Shown: piece after piece, positions 1 to 8,690 of the stretch | Layout of the letters: every line of letters begins with the position of its first letter | Position numbering within the stretch: the first letter of the stretch is position 1 | The notes under the pieces: generated by a model | What the model was told of the DNA's origin: nothing | What the model saw: only the letters and a program-made list of their open reading frames with translations | Database searches by the model: none | Origin: [Clostridium] celerecrescens 18A | GTDB taxonomy: Bacteria; Bacillota; Clostridia; Lachnospirales; Lachnospiraceae | Reading direction: 5' to 3' | NCBI RefSeq assembly: GCF_002797975.1 | Contig: NZ_PGET01000001.1 | Location: 5,134,001-5,198,000 of the forward strand | DNA length: 64,000 nt | Made by a program: the position numbers and the translations under genes

Positions 1-1029
1 GGGAGTGAGACGGATGCTTTTTTAGATGCTCTGGGACCGGATTATACTGCCATCTGTGCCCCGTGCTTTCCGGCTTCGGGAAGAATCGTGATCGGAGGGT
101 ACATGATGGTAAAGGGGCTTCCCCTTCACAAAACGGAGGCGGCCCTGGACCCAAAGACTCCTGTATTTACATCGGATGTGAAGAAAGTTTTTGAAAATCA
201 AAGTAGATACAAAGTGGGAAGCATCCAGATGAACGGCATGATGGAAGGAAAGCATGCACTGGCGGAACGGATCAGAGGGCTTGCAAAGGCTGGATGCAGG
301 ATCATCGTTATGGACTGTGTGACCCAGGAGGATTTAGACCTGATCGCTGATGCGTCCATTACAAGCGGGATCAAATTTGCTGCAGTGGATCCAGGCGTGT
401 TTACTTCCACCGTCGCAAGAAAGCGGATTGTCCCGCCGGACAGGGGGAAAGAGAACAAGATATTGGCTGTAGTGGGAAGCGTAAATCCTGTGACAAGAAA
501 ACAGATGGAAGAGCTTTGGCTGACCCAGCGGACTGCTTATAACATTTTTGTTTCCGCTGCCAGATTCCTGGAGAATGAAGAGAGCCGGGAGGAAGAAATC
601 AAACGGGCGGTAACGGAGGTTTTAGCTGCCAGCGAGTCTTATGAAATCCTTACTGTTACAGGGGATGGGATTTATCCGGAAAACAGGGTGGATTTTAAGC
701 GGTACGAACCCGGCTATCCAGGTGGGATTGATGAGATGACCAGGCTGATTTGTGATTCCTTTGCAGAAATTACCCGCCGGGTGTTTACATATAACAGCGG
801 CTATCAAGGGATCTACAGCAGCGGCGGAGATATTACGGTGGCCATCTGCCGGAAGTTTAACACCGCCGGCTTATGTCTCCTTGATGAGGTTCTTCCCCTT
901 GCTGCCTACGGGAAGTTTTTAAAGGGGGATTTCGAAGGGGTGTCCATTATAACAAAGGGGGGGATGGTAGGAGAGCCAGATGCAGCCAACCGGTGCATTA
1001 CTTATTTAAAAGAGAAACTATTTATGTAA
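1..1029 (+). CDS. Four-carbon acid sugar kinase (DUF1537 family), 5' end missing
   Basis: The reading frame is open from the first base of the window, so the N-terminal substrate-binding half lies upstream. The visible part starts around the motif CAPCFPASGR, typical of the end of the DUF1537 N-terminal domain, and continues through the C-terminal nucleotide-binding domain with SSGGDIT and GGMVGEPDAA. The family phosphorylates D-threonate, D-erythronate and related acid sugars at O4 with ATP in the cytoplasm. A PdxA2-type dehydrogenase follows 41 bases later and a GntP permease after that, the arrangement known for DUF1537 acid-sugar pathways. The ATG at 88 is internal and not the true start. 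Family call is firm; the exact sugar acid cannot be read from sequence. Confidence 0.85.
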   Translation, partial: GSETDAFLDALGPDYTAICAPCFPASGRIVIGGYMMVKGLPLHKTEAALDPKTPVFTSDVKKVFENQSRYKVGSIQMNGMMEGKHALAERIRGLAKAGCRIIVMDCVTQEDLDLIADASITSGIKFAAVDPGVFTSTVARKRIVPPDRGKENKILAVVGSVNPVTRKQMEELWLTQRTAYNIFVSAARFLENEESREEEIKRAVTEVLAASESYEILTVTGDGIYPENRVDFKRYEPGYPGGIDEMTRLICDSFAEITRRVFTYNSGYQGIYSSGGDITVAICRKFNTAGLCLLDEVLPLAAYGKFLKGDFEGVSIITKGGMVGEPDAANRCITYLKEKLFM

Positions 1030-1070
1030 ACTATTTATTAACCATAAACTAATAACTGGAGGAAATAAAT

Positions 1071-2072
1071 ATGAGTAAACCACTAATCATTATACCCATA
1101 GGAGATCCGGCGGGCATTGGTCCGGAGATCGTTGCAAAGGCGCTTGCAGAGCCAAGAGTCACTGAGGCGGCCTGCTGTATTGCAGTTGGGGACAAAAAGA
1201 TCATGGAGCAGGCCATCAGGATCACTGGGGCAGATTTAAGGATCAGGACGGTAAAGGGGCCGGAGGAGGGGAACTTTGAAAAAGGAATATTAAACCTCAT
1301 TGACCTGGATAACGTAGATATGGACCAGTTTGCATTCGGAGAGGTCAGCGGAATGTGCGGCAGGGCCGCCTATGAATACATTGAGGAAAGCATCAGGCTG
1401 GCAAACGAAGGAAGGGCGGATGCGGTTGCAACCACTCCTATCAACAAGGAGTCCTTAAGGGCGGCAGGCATTCCATTTATCGGTCATACGGAGATATTCA
1501 GTGCCCTGACGGAGACAGAGGATCCGCTTACCATGTTTGAGACCAACGGGCTGAGGGTCTTCTTCCTGACCAGGCATGTATCCTTAAGAAACATGCTGGA
1601 TATGGTGACCAGGGAGCGGATCAAGGATTATGTAAAGCGCTGCCTTGAGGCATTAAAGCGGCTTGGGGTAGAGGATGGGACCATGGCGGTTGCAGGGCTG
1701 AATCCTCACTGCGGGGAACATGGTCTGTTCGGTGACGAAGAGGTGAGGGAGATCATCCCAGCCGTATTGGAATTGCAGGAAGAAGGCTATCCGGTGGCAG
1801 GCCCGATCGGGGCAGATTCCGTGTTCCATCAGGCTGCTCAGGGGCGGTTTAACAGTGTGCTTTCCCTGTACCACGACCAGGGACATATAGCCACAAAAAC
1901 CCTGGATTTTGACCGGACCATTGCCATTACCAACGGGATGCCCATCCTGCGCACCTCGGTGGACCATGGCACGGCCTTTGATATTGCAGGAACCGGAAAG
2001 GCTGGCGCTGTCAGCATGGCCGAAGCTATTTTGCTGGCAGCAAAGTATTCCCCCCGCTTTAAAAAGGCGTAA
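1071..2072 (+). CDS. pdxA2: 4-phospho-D-threonate/erythronate dehydrogenase (PdxA2-like)
   Basis: A 333-residue member of the PdxA family with the usual length and motifs: [11 protein letters not shown] at the N-terminus, a metal-binding histidine in FIGHTEIF, another in NPHCGEHG, and the third in SLYHDQGH. PdxA2 proteins oxidise 4-phospho-D-threonate or -erythronate with NAD and the product decarboxylates to dihydroxyacetone phosphate. Classical PdxA in vitamin B6 synthesis is the alternative, but the neighbours (DUF1537 kinase upstream, GntP permease downstream) point to acid-sugar breakdown. A GGAGG site lies just before the ATG. Operon membership is inferred from same-strand genes with gaps of about 40 bases. 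Confidence 0.85.
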   Translation: MSKPLIIIPIGDPAGIGPEIVAKALAEPRVTEAACCIAVGDKKIMEQAIRITGADLRIRTVKGPEEGNFEKGILNLIDLDNVDMDQFAFGEVSGMCGRAAYEYIEESIRLANEGRADAVATTPINKESLRAAGIPFIGHTEIFSALTETEDPLTMFETNGLRVFFLTRHVSLRNMLDMVTRERIKDYVKRCLEALKRLGVEDGTMAVAGLNPHCGEHGLFGDEEVREIIPAVLELQEEGYPVAGPIGADSVFHQAAQGRFNSVLSLYHDQGHIATKTLDFDRTIAITNGMPILRTSVDHGTAFDIAGTGKAGAVSMAEAILLAAKYSPRFKKA

Positions 2073-2107
2073 CGGGGGCAGTAAAAATTTAAGAGGAGGG
2101 TTTCTTT

Positions 2108-3508
2108 ATGGTAGGAGGACTTAGCGGCGAAAGAATGATGATTGCTCTTGGAATCGGCATCGTGATTCTCATATTCTTGGTATTGAAAACAAAGATCCAT
2201 GCATTTTTGGCCCTGATCATGGCATCGCTCATCATTGGTGTGGCAGGAGGCATGCCTCTTGTAAATATCACCTTGGAAAATGGGAAGACCTTTGGTATTG
2301 TTAATTCTATAACAACCGGCTTTGGGGGAACGCTTGGGAGTATAGGAATTATTATCGGCTTTGGGGTGATGATGGGGCAGATATTTGAACGGACCGGGGC
2401 AGCCAAGCGGATGGCTCAGACGTTTTTAAAGCTTTTTGGAAAAAAGAGAGAAGAGGAAGCTCTTGCCCTTACGGGATTTCTTGTCTCCATCCCCATTTTC
2501 TGTGACTCCGGATTTGTAATCCTGGCCCCCATTGCAAAGGCTATTTCAAGGGCGACGAAAAAATCGGTAATTTCCCTGGGGGCGGCTCTGGCAGCAGGGC
2601 TTGTGATCACCCATAGCCTTGTGCCGCCCACTCCCGGGCCTTTGGGCGTATGCGGAATCTTCAGCGTGGACGTAGGAAAATTCATTCTTTATGGCCTTGC
2701 CATCGCTATTCCCATGACCGTGGCCTGTATGGTTTATGCAAGATGGGTCGGAAAAAAACTTTACCAGATTCCTGATGATAAAGAAGGCTTTGTGCGCCTC
2801 CCCTATCAGGAGCCGGATTATTCTCAGGATTTTTCCATTGGTTCTGAAAATCTTCCTTCCACCCTGGAATCCTTTGCGCCTCTGTTCCTTCCCATCATCC
2901 TGATCCTGATTAGCACGGTTTCCAGCGCCTTGGGAAAAACTTCCGGCTATATGATGGTATTTCAGTTTTTGGGAAGCCCTATCGTAGCGGTGGGAATCGG
3001 GCTTGTGCTGGCGATCTTTACCCTGGGAAGAAGTCTTACCAGAGAAGAGGCGATCAAGGAAATGGAAAAGGGCATGGCATCTGCAGGAATCATCATGCTG
3101 GTGACCGGAGGCGGCGGTGCATTAGGACAGATCATTAAGGACAGCGGACTTGGTACCTATATGGCGGAAGCCCTGGCAGGTACGGCGGTACCCATCGTCA
3201 TCCTTCCGTTCCTCATTGCAACGGCCATGCGCTTTATTCAAGGTTCCGGCACGGTTGCCATGACTACGGCGGCCAGCATATCGGCTCCCATCATCCTGGC
3301 TGCGGGCGTGAATCCCATCCTTGGAGCCTTGGCATGCTGCGTAGGCTCTCTGTTCTTCAGCTACTTTAATGACAGCTATTTCTGGGTGGTAAACCGGACC
3401 CTTGGAGTTGGGGAAGTAAAGGACCAGATCCTCACCTATTCCATCACTTCCACCATCGCATGGGCCGTTGGATTTGTTGAAGTTTTAATATTGAGTATTT
3501 TCCTGTAA
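2108..3508 (+). CDS. GntP-family sugar-acid:H+ symporter
   Basis: A 466-residue, strongly hydrophobic protein with roughly a dozen membrane segments. It carries GntP-type motifs such as GFGGTLGSIGIIIGFG near residue 70, PTPGPLG near 175 and FIQGSGTVAMTTAAS near 375. GntP permeases import gluconate and similar acid sugars with protons. It follows the kinase and dehydrogenase after 35 bases and is followed by a strong terminator, so it should be the last gene of the module and supply the acid sugar the other two use. A GAGGAGGG site precedes the ATG at 2108; a second in-frame ATG lies 36 bases downstream. Confidence 0.85.
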   Translation: MVGGLSGERMMIALGIGIVILIFLVLKTKIHAFLALIMASLIIGVAGGMPLVNITLENGKTFGIVNSITTGFGGTLGSIGIIIGFGVMMGQIFERTGAAKRMAQTFLKLFGKKREEEALALTGFLVSIPIFCDSGFVILAPIAKAISRATKKSVISLGAALAAGLVITHSLVPPTPGPLGVCGIFSVDVGKFILYGLAIAIPMTVACMVYARWVGKKLYQIPDDKEGFVRLPYQEPDYSQDFSIGSENLPSTLESFAPLFLPIILILISTVSSALGKTSGYMMVFQFLGSPIVAVGIGLVLAIFTLGRSLTREEAIKEMEKGMASAGIIMLVTGGGGALGQIIKDSGLGTYMAEALAGTAVPIVILPFLIATAMRFIQGSGTVAMTTAASISAPIILAAGVNPILGALACCVGSLFFSYFNDSYFWVVNRTLGVGEVKDQILTYSITSTIAWAVGFVEVLILSIFL

Positions 3509-3551
3509 TCATTTATGATATACATAGGGGAATTTGTGCGGAAAACAGATG

Positions 3552-3586
3552 CCCTGCCGCCGGAGCTTCCGGCGGCAGGGATTTTT
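3552..3586 (+). terminator. Rho-independent terminator after the acid-sugar operon
   Basis: A 13-bp perfect stem (CCCTGCCGCCGGA paired with TCCGGCGGCAGGG, three-base loop) followed by ATTTTTAT. It separates the permease gene from the downstream regulator gene. Confidence 0.9.
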
Positions 3587-3628
3587 ATGCTGAAACAGGT
3601 ACAGGCTCCATGACAGGAGGAACAGTTC

Positions 3629-4396
3629 ATGATGATGGCGGAAAGGCAGATTAAGATTCTGAACATGATACAGGAAGATGGAAGCGTCCAGGTTGAAGAG
3701 CTGGCAAAAGAGCTTGTCGTCAGCCCTATGACCATCCGCAGGGATTTGGAAAAGCTCCGGAAGGAGGGGCTGATCGAACGCTGCCACGGAGGAGCAGTAA
3801 GCAAGACCGAGGTGGCCTATGCGGATAAGAGCGTGAAGAATCATGGTCAGAAGGTGCGGATCGCAGAAAAATGCGAGGAATTCATCAGGGAAGGGACTAC
3901 CGTATATCTGGATGCAGGAACCACCACCTATGAGATCGCAAAACGGATCATGGATAAGGAAAATATGACGGTTATTACCAACGACTTAGAGATTGCGCTT
4001 CTCATGAAAAACAGCAAGGCAGAGCTGATCCTGTGCGGCGGTTATGTCCAGAAGTCCACAGGAAGTACCTTAGGCTATTACACCACCCAGATGATAGAGG
4101 ATTTCCGGTTTGATACAGGATTTTTTGGGGCTGCCGCCATAAGCGGTGAGTTCCATGTACTGACCCCTACCACAGATAAAGCATTTTTAAAACGCCAGCT
4201 TGTAAAGCAGTGCCAGCAGGCTTTTCTGGCAGTGGATGATTCCAAATTCAACCGGCAGGGAATGAACCGGATCAACTGCCTGGCTGATTATACAGGAATT
4301 ATAACAGATCATGAATTTAAAGAGCAGGAAAAGGCAGTCCTTCGGAAGAAGGGGGTTCGCATCATTTCCGTCAATCAAGAGAATTCCCAAGATTGA
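3629..4396 (+). CDS. DeoR/GlpR-family transcriptional regulator
   Basis: A 255-residue protein with an N-terminal DeoR helix-turn-helix (RQIKILNMIQEDGSVQVEEL, then VSPMTIRRDLEKL and the hallmark LIERCHGGA) and a C-terminal sugar-phosphate sensor domain (DAGTTTYEIA, TNDLEIALLM). DeoR regulators are usually repressors relieved by phosphorylated sugars, so a phosphorylated acid sugar from the upstream pathway is a plausible ligand. It lies beyond the operon terminator, so it is probably transcribed separately. Three consecutive ATG codons begin at 3629; GGAGG at 3616 gives the first or second a normal spacing. The regulatory target is inferred from position only. Confidence 0.85.
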   Translation: MMMAERQIKILNMIQEDGSVQVEELAKELVVSPMTIRRDLEKLRKEGLIERCHGGAVSKTEVAYADKSVKNHGQKVRIAEKCEEFIREGTTVYLDAGTTTYEIAKRIMDKENMTVITNDLEIALLMKNSKAELILCGGYVQKSTGSTLGYYTTQMIEDFRFDTGFFGAAAISGEFHVLTPTTDKAFLKRQLVKQCQQAFLAVDDSKFNRQGMNRINCLADYTGIITDHEFKEQEKAVLRKKGVRIISVNQENSQD

Positions 4397-4468
4397 CATT
4401 TGGGAAAATGGTGCTAGAATGATGCTGATTCATTGCAGATGTCCAAGCAAAAGCAGGAGGAAGAGATT

Positions 4469-5263
4469 ATGGCGAAAATAGGAATCATCGGAATCGGAAA
4501 TATGGGTTTTGCAATCTTAAAGGGATTATTAAAGACATATGAAAAGGAAGAAATCATTTTTACCGATGTGAATAAAGAACGGTGTACGCAGATCAGTTCA
4601 GAGATGGGAGTGGCCCAAGGGGAAAGTAATGCTCAGTGTACGGGACAGGCAAAATACGTGGTACTGGCTGTAAAGCCCCAGTATTTTGACCCGGTGCTGT
4701 CCGATATCCGTGAGAAAGTGACAGAGGACCATGTGATCATTTCCATTGCACCCGGTATTACAACGGCCCAGCTAAAAGAGAAGCTGGGAGAGAAGACACG
4801 GGTAGTCCGTGCCATGCCAAACACCCCTGCTCTTCTTGGGGAAGGAATGACAGGAGTCTGCTACGATGAGAAGGATTTTTCACAGGAGGAAAAGGAGACG
4901 ATCGGTGATATCTTCCGTTCACTGGGAAGGATGCGGATTGTAGAAGAGCGGCTTATGAACGCGGTGGTCTGTGCCAGCGGGAGCTCCCCTGCTTATGTCT
5001 ATATGTTTATCGAGGCACTGGCAGACGGCGCGGTAAAGTATGGCCTTCCAAGGGATGCTGCCTATGAGATGGCTGCTCAGACAGTACTTGGCAGTGCCAG
5101 GATGGTCCTGGAGACAGGAGAGCATCCGGGAGCCTTAAAAGATAAGGTTTGTTCGCCGGGAGGTACCACCATTGAGGGAGTATCGGCTCTGGAAGAATTC
5201 GGATTCCGCAATGCGGTTATAAAGGCGGCGGATGCCTGTTTTAAAAAGTGCGGGAAACTATAA
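4469..5263 (+). CDS. proC: Pyrroline-5-carboxylate reductase
   Basis: Last step of proline synthesis: reduces pyrroline-5-carboxylate with NAD(P)H. The 264-residue protein starts with the dinucleotide-binding motif GIIGIGNMGFAILKG and has the family-typical AVKPQ, RAMPNTPALLGEGMTG and the C-terminal signature VCSPGGTTIEGV. An upstream ATG at 4433 is in frame, but the ATG at 4469 sits 8 bases after a perfect AGGAGG and gives the normal ProC N-terminus, so it is taken as the start. No other proline gene is nearby. Confidence 0.93.
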   Translation: MAKIGIIGIGNMGFAILKGLLKTYEKEEIIFTDVNKERCTQISSEMGVAQGESNAQCTGQAKYVVLAVKPQYFDPVLSDIREKVTEDHVIISIAPGITTAQLKEKLGEKTRVVRAMPNTPALLGEGMTGVCYDEKDFSQEEKETIGDIFRSLGRMRIVEERLMNAVVCASGSSPAYVYMFIEALADGAVKYGLPRDAAYEMAAQTVLGSARMVLETGEHPGALKDKVCSPGGTTIEGVSALEEFGFRNAVIKAADACFKKCGKL

Positions 5264-5318
5264 AGGAACGTAAGAGAGCGAAGTAGAGTTCGCCCGTCAT
5301 CACAAAGGTTGAATAAGG

Positions 5319-5341
5319 ATTATGAACCGCAGGTTCATAAT
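5319..5341. repeat. Perfect inverted repeat between proC and the NUDIX gene
   Basis: ATTATGAACC, three-base spacer, GGTTCATAAT. It lies 27 bases before the NUDIX start and has no T-run, so it looks more like an operator or leader hairpin than a terminator. Confidence 0.5.
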
Positions 5342-5367
5342 ACCGGGCATGGAGGTAAGATAAGACA

Positions 5368-5916
5368 ATGGAACAAAAGCCTGTGAAACGACTTGACAGA
5401 GAATTAAAGTATGAGGGAAATATTTTAAAAATATACGAGGACACGGTGGATGCCAACGGCCATCTGGCTCACTGGGATTTCATTCATCATAACGGAGCAG
5501 CGGCAGTGGTCCCTGTAACGAAAAGCGGGAAGCTTCTCATGGTGCGCCAGTACCGCAATGCCTTAGACCGCTATACCCTGGAGATCCCGGCCGGGGCCCT
5601 TGACAGCCCAGATGAACCAAAGATTGACTGTGCCCATAGGGAGCTGGAGGAAGAGACCGGCTATAAGACGGATAAGGAAAAGCTGGAGTATTTAATCAGT
5701 GTCAACACAACGGTAGCTTTCTGTGATGAGGCCATCGATATTTTTGTTGCAAGGGAATTAGAGCCTTCGAAGCAGAATCTGGATGAAGACGAATACATTG
5801 AGGTGGAGGAATGGGAGGTAGCTGACCTGGAACAGAAGATCTACCGGGGAGAGATTACCGACGGGAAGACCATTGCGGCAATCCTAGCATATGCGAGAAA
5901 ATACGGCGTAAAGTAG
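5368..5916 (+). CDS. NUDIX hydrolase, ADP-ribose pyrophosphatase type
   Basis: A 182-residue cytoplasmic hydrolase of nucleoside diphosphates linked to another group; close relatives split ADP-ribose to AMP and ribose 5-phosphate. The Nudix box runs from the glycine of AGALDS to RELEEETGY, with one extra residue between the glycine and the first glutamate compared with the textbook spacing. The upstream motif VRQYRNAL and IPAG are typical of the ADP-ribose branch. GGAGGTAA upstream supports the ATG at 5368. The order NUDIX–spoIIM–xerD is common in Firmicutes, which supports the assignment. Confidence 0.87.
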   Translation: MEQKPVKRLDRELKYEGNILKIYEDTVDANGHLAHWDFIHHNGAAAVVPVTKSGKLLMVRQYRNALDRYTLEIPAGALDSPDEPKIDCAHRELEEETGYKTDKEKLEYLISVNTTVAFCDEAIDIFVARELEPSKQNLDEDEYIEVEEWEVADLEQKIYRGEITDGKTIAAILAYARKYGVK

Positions 5917-6010
5917 GGTAAAGACCGAAAAATGGCAGTCCCGGCAGGGTTAAGATAGCCTGCCCTTGGCTCGCTGCCTTTACGAGAATAAATATCCCTT
6001 TGCAGGCATA

Positions 6011-6037
6011 AGGTTGAAAAAAGATGTCTTTCAACCT
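6011..6037 (+). promoter_or_regulatory. Leader hairpin just upstream of spoIIM
   Basis: AGGTTGAAA pairs with TTTCAACCT across a nine-base loop, ending a few bases before the spoIIM ribosome site. It could influence translation start; nothing more can be said. Confidence 0.35.
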
Positions 6038-6053
6038 GCAGGGGGATTTATTA

Positions 6054-6656
6054 ATGGCCAGTTTATTTCGTACGCTCAGATACCAATTGAGAAGAAGACC
6101 GGGAACAGGGGGAATTCACGTTTCACTGGAACGAAACCTAAGGGCAGAGGACCGTTATCTCCTTTGCTTTTTTGCCGGGCTTATTGCCGGAACGTTTATA
6201 GCAAATTTCAGTTACCCGTCATTAATGGAGAAAGCTGTATATTATATGAGTCTTTTGGACAGAAATGTGAATCTGGACAAAGGAGAGCGGATCCAGCTAT
6301 TTTATCAGGTGCTAAGGCAGAGGGGGATTGAGGTATGGATTGCCTGGCTTATCGGCCTGACTGCTTATGCAGTTCCAATGTATTGCCTGCTGACAGCAGG
6401 AATCGGTTTTTCCATGGGATTTGTCCTCTCCATCATAACAGTTCAAAAGGGGCTTATAGGGCTTCCTGTGTTCCTTATGTCAGTTATGCCCCAGGGGGTT
6501 TGTTACCTTCTCCTTTGGAGCATCCTTCTTTTGTGGGGCTTGCAAAATGGGCGGCGGTTTCGGATCCCGGCTTTTTTGCTGCTTTTCTTTCTGGCCGCCC
6601 TTGGGAGCGCCTGCGAGGCCTGGATCAACCCATTTTTCTTAAAAATGGTTCTTTAA
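6054..6656 (+). CDS. spoIIM: Stage II sporulation protein M
   Basis: A 200-residue integral membrane protein of the SpoIIM family, with a short basic cytoplasmic N-terminus (LFRTLRYQLRRRPG) and about five membrane segments beginning YLLCFFAGLIAGTFIANF. In Bacillus, SpoIIM joins SpoIID and SpoIIP in the complex that thins septal peptidoglycan and drives engulfment of the forespore. An in-frame ATG at 6024 exists, but GGGGGAT six bases before the ATG at 6054 makes the latter the likelier start. Its presence shows the organism belongs to a spore-forming lineage. xerD follows after about 210 bases. Confidence 0.85.
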   Translation: MASLFRTLRYQLRRRPGTGGIHVSLERNLRAEDRYLLCFFAGLIAGTFIANFSYPSLMEKAVYYMSLLDRNVNLDKGERIQLFYQVLRQRGIEVWIAWLIGLTAYAVPMYCLLTAGIGFSMGFVLSIITVQKGLIGLPVFLMSVMPQGVCYLLLWSILLLWGLQNGRRFRIPAFLLLFFLAALGSACEAWINPFFLKMVL

Positions 6657-6786
6657 AGAGAAAGAATTAAAAAAAAATAATTGATCCAATTCCCCATATC
6701 TTGCGAAAAAAAGTCATGCATTACCAATATCTAGTACATGTTATGTAAAGTAACCCTAAAATGTCTTGATAGTGGGAAAAATGTGT

Positions 6787-6815
6787 TTGATTTTATCGAA
6801 AATAGTCTATATAAT
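6787..6815 (+). promoter_or_regulatory. Housekeeping promoter upstream of xerD
   Basis: TTGATT, 17-base spacer, TATAAT. The position about 55 bases before the xerD start fits a SigA-type promoter for xerD and perhaps apt. Confidence 0.65.
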
Positions 6816-6868
6816 GTTAGGAAGAAGCCTTATTTTAAGGCATTTTTGAAGCCGAAAGGTCAGGGGAT

Positions 6869-7762
6869 ATGGAGATGGTAGCAGAAATTAATCATTTTAT
6901 CATTTATTTAAGAGAGATAAAAAAAACATCAAAAAACACAGAGGTATCTTATCAGAGGGATTTGATGCAGCTGGCCTCTTTTTTAGAGCGGCAGGGAATC
7001 AGGTCAGTGGACAAGGTGACAAAGACCAGTCTTACTTCCTATATTCTGCACCTGGAGAAAGAGGGGAAGGCTACAACTACCATTTCACGCTGTCTGGCCT
7101 CCATGAAGGCATTTTTTCATTTCGAATGCAAGGAAGGGAGAATCCGAAAGGATCCGGCAGAGCTGTTAAAAGCGCCCAAGGTGGAAAAAAAGGCGCCTAC
7201 CATATTAACGGTAGATGAAGTGAACAGCCTGTTAAGCCAACCAAGCGGCGAGTCTCCCAAAGAGCTTCGGGACCGGGCCATGCTGGAACTGCTTTATGCA
7301 ACCGGAATCCGGGTATCGGAGCTGATTCATCTAAAAAAGACCGACATAAACTTATCCATTGGATATATAACCTGCCGGGATGAACATAAGGAGCGCATGG
7401 TTCCTTTTGGAAAAGTGGCCAAGCTGGCCCTATCCGCCTATATGGAGCGCGGACGGGGATATTTATTGAGGGATCAGGAATCCGAGTGGCTTTTCACCAA
7501 CTGCAACGGAAAATCCATGAGCCGTCAGGGATTTTGGAAGATCATAAAATTCTATGGGGATAAGGCAGGGATCAAGGCTGACATCACGCCTCACACCCTG
7601 CGCCACTCGTTTGCGGCGCATTTGCTCCGCAACGGAGCGGATATTCATGCGGTACAAGCCATGCTTGGCCATTCCGATATGGCTACGACCCAGATGTATA
7701 TGAACTATACTCAGGGAGAAGACCTGCGCCGTGCCTATACGGGTGCCCATCCAAGAGGATAG
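6869..7762 (+). CDS. xerD: Site-specific tyrosine recombinase XerD
   Basis: A 297-residue tyrosine recombinase that resolves chromosome dimers at dif together with XerC. The N-terminal SAM-like core-binding domain covers roughly residues 1–90, the catalytic domain 105–297. Catalytic residues are visible: R148 in ATGIRVSEL, H242 and R245 in HTLRHSFAAHLL, a histidine in MLGHSD and the nucleophilic tyrosine in TTQMYMNYT. Length and the location next to spoIIM, as in Bacillus, favour XerD over a phage integrase. The start could be the ATG at 6869 or the one at 6875; the SD-like AAAGG suits the first, AGGGG the second. Confidence 0.9.
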   Translation: MEMVAEINHFIIYLREIKKTSKNTEVSYQRDLMQLASFLERQGIRSVDKVTKTSLTSYILHLEKEGKATTTISRCLASMKAFFHFECKEGRIRKDPAELLKAPKVEKKAPTILTVDEVNSLLSQPSGESPKELRDRAMLELLYATGIRVSELIHLKKTDINLSIGYITCRDEHKERMVPFGKVAKLALSAYMERGRGYLLRDQESEWLFTNCNGKSMSRQGFWKIIKFYGDKAGIKADITPHTLRHSFAAHLLRNGADIHAVQAMLGHSDMATTQMYMNYTQGEDLRRAYTGAHPRG

Positions 7763-7811
7763 GGGACTCCCCTAAACCTGGGTACAAACTATATTAATAC
7801 GAGGTATGATA

Positions 7812-8336
7812 ATGAAAAGATTAGAAGATTATGTCACAAGCATTCCGGATTTTCCAGAGGAAGGAATCATTTTCCGGGATGTGACGACCATTCTGGAGGA
7901 TCCAGACGGACTTTCTCTGGCAGTGGATGGCATACGGGAGATGTTAAAAGGGGTGGAATATGATTCAGTAGTGGGACCGGAGTCAAGGGGCTTCATCTTT
8001 GGAGTTCCGGTAGCCTATGCAGAGCATAAGAGCTTTATTCCGGTGAGAAAGAAGGGGAAGCTTCCAAGGGAAGTTCTGTCTGCTGATTACGAGCTGGAAT
8101 ATGGCACGGCGACCATTGAGATCCATAAGGATTCTATTAAGCCGGGGCAAAAGGTAGTCATCATAGATGATCTGATCGCTACAGGCGGTACCATTGGAGC
8201 CATCATAAAGCTGATTGAAGAGCTTGGAGGCGAAGTGGTAAAAATCTGCTTTATCATGGAACTTGCAGGATTAAAGGGCAGAGAAAAGCTTGCAGGTTAT
8301 GATGTGGAAGCCATGATTACTTACGAGGGAAAATAA
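7812..8336 (+). CDS. apt: Adenine phosphoribosyltransferase
   Basis: Purine salvage enzyme making AMP from adenine and PRPP. The 174-residue protein has the Apt opening YVTSIPDFPEEGIIFRD and the PRPP-binding loop VVIIDDLIATGGT near residues 117–130. An in-frame ATG at 7806 is only one base from the GAGG ribosome site, so the ATG at 7812 (7-base spacing) is preferred and matches the family's N-terminus. In many Clostridia apt is followed directly by relA; here relA lies 23 kb away, and an intervening block of accessory genes begins after this gene's terminator. Confidence 0.93.
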   Translation: MKRLEDYVTSIPDFPEEGIIFRDVTTILEDPDGLSLAVDGIREMLKGVEYDSVVGPESRGFIFGVPVAYAEHKSFIPVRKKGKLPREVLSADYELEYGTATIEIHKDSIKPGQKVVIIDDLIATGGTIGAIIKLIEELGGEVVKICFIMELAGLKGREKLAGYDVEAMITYEGK

Positions 8337-8348
8337 TTTTCATAACAG

Positions 8349-8409
8349 AGAATCCGGGATAGCGGTGTTTGGACATGTTCATTCGCCCCAATCTGCCGGG
8401 TTCTTTTTT
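8349..8409 (+). terminator. Probable terminator after apt
   Basis: AGAATCCGG pairs with CCGGGTTCT (one mismatch), with a long loop, and is followed by TTTTTTG. It closes the apt transcript. Confidence 0.6.
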
Positions 8410-8487
8410 GATTCATGGGAATTAACTGTCCATAATTCGATATATTTTTGTCAAAATTTATTTTTTTCTGTACATAAATGCTGCCTA

Positions 8488-8517
8488 TTGATTTTATTAT
8501 TTTGAGTATGCTATGAT
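8488..8517 (+). promoter_or_regulatory. Promoter for the GltA-like/AEC operon
   Basis: TTGATT, 18-base spacer, TATGAT, about 175 bases upstream of the flavoprotein gene. The 355-base gap after apt holds the apt terminator, this promoter, a copy of a dispersed 24-base repeat and an AT-rich leader. Confidence 0.5.
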
Positions 8518-8579
8518 GTGAAAAACAATAAAAACTGTATACAATATGCAACTTAAAATTTAACTCATCAAGAAGGGCC

Positions 8580-8603
8580 GCGGATTGCGAATATCCGATT
8601 GAC
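8580..8603 (+). repeat. Dispersed 24-base repeat, copy 1
   Basis: This 24-base sequence, which contains the short inverted repeat CGGAT…ATCCG, recurs exactly in the opposite orientation at 42602–42625. Both copies are intergenic and close to G-rich AGAAGGG strings. Confidence 0.75.
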
Positions 8604-8690
8604 GATTGATAAAATCCATAGGTAAAGGAAGTTTCATATACCTTTGTCTCACCGAAGGGTACGCTATAGAAAAAGAGAGGAAGATGAATT

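Noticed and set aside
5966..6331. A 121-codon frame overlapping spoIIM
   Set aside because: It is out of frame with the clearly membrane-type SpoIIM sequence and has no ribosome site.
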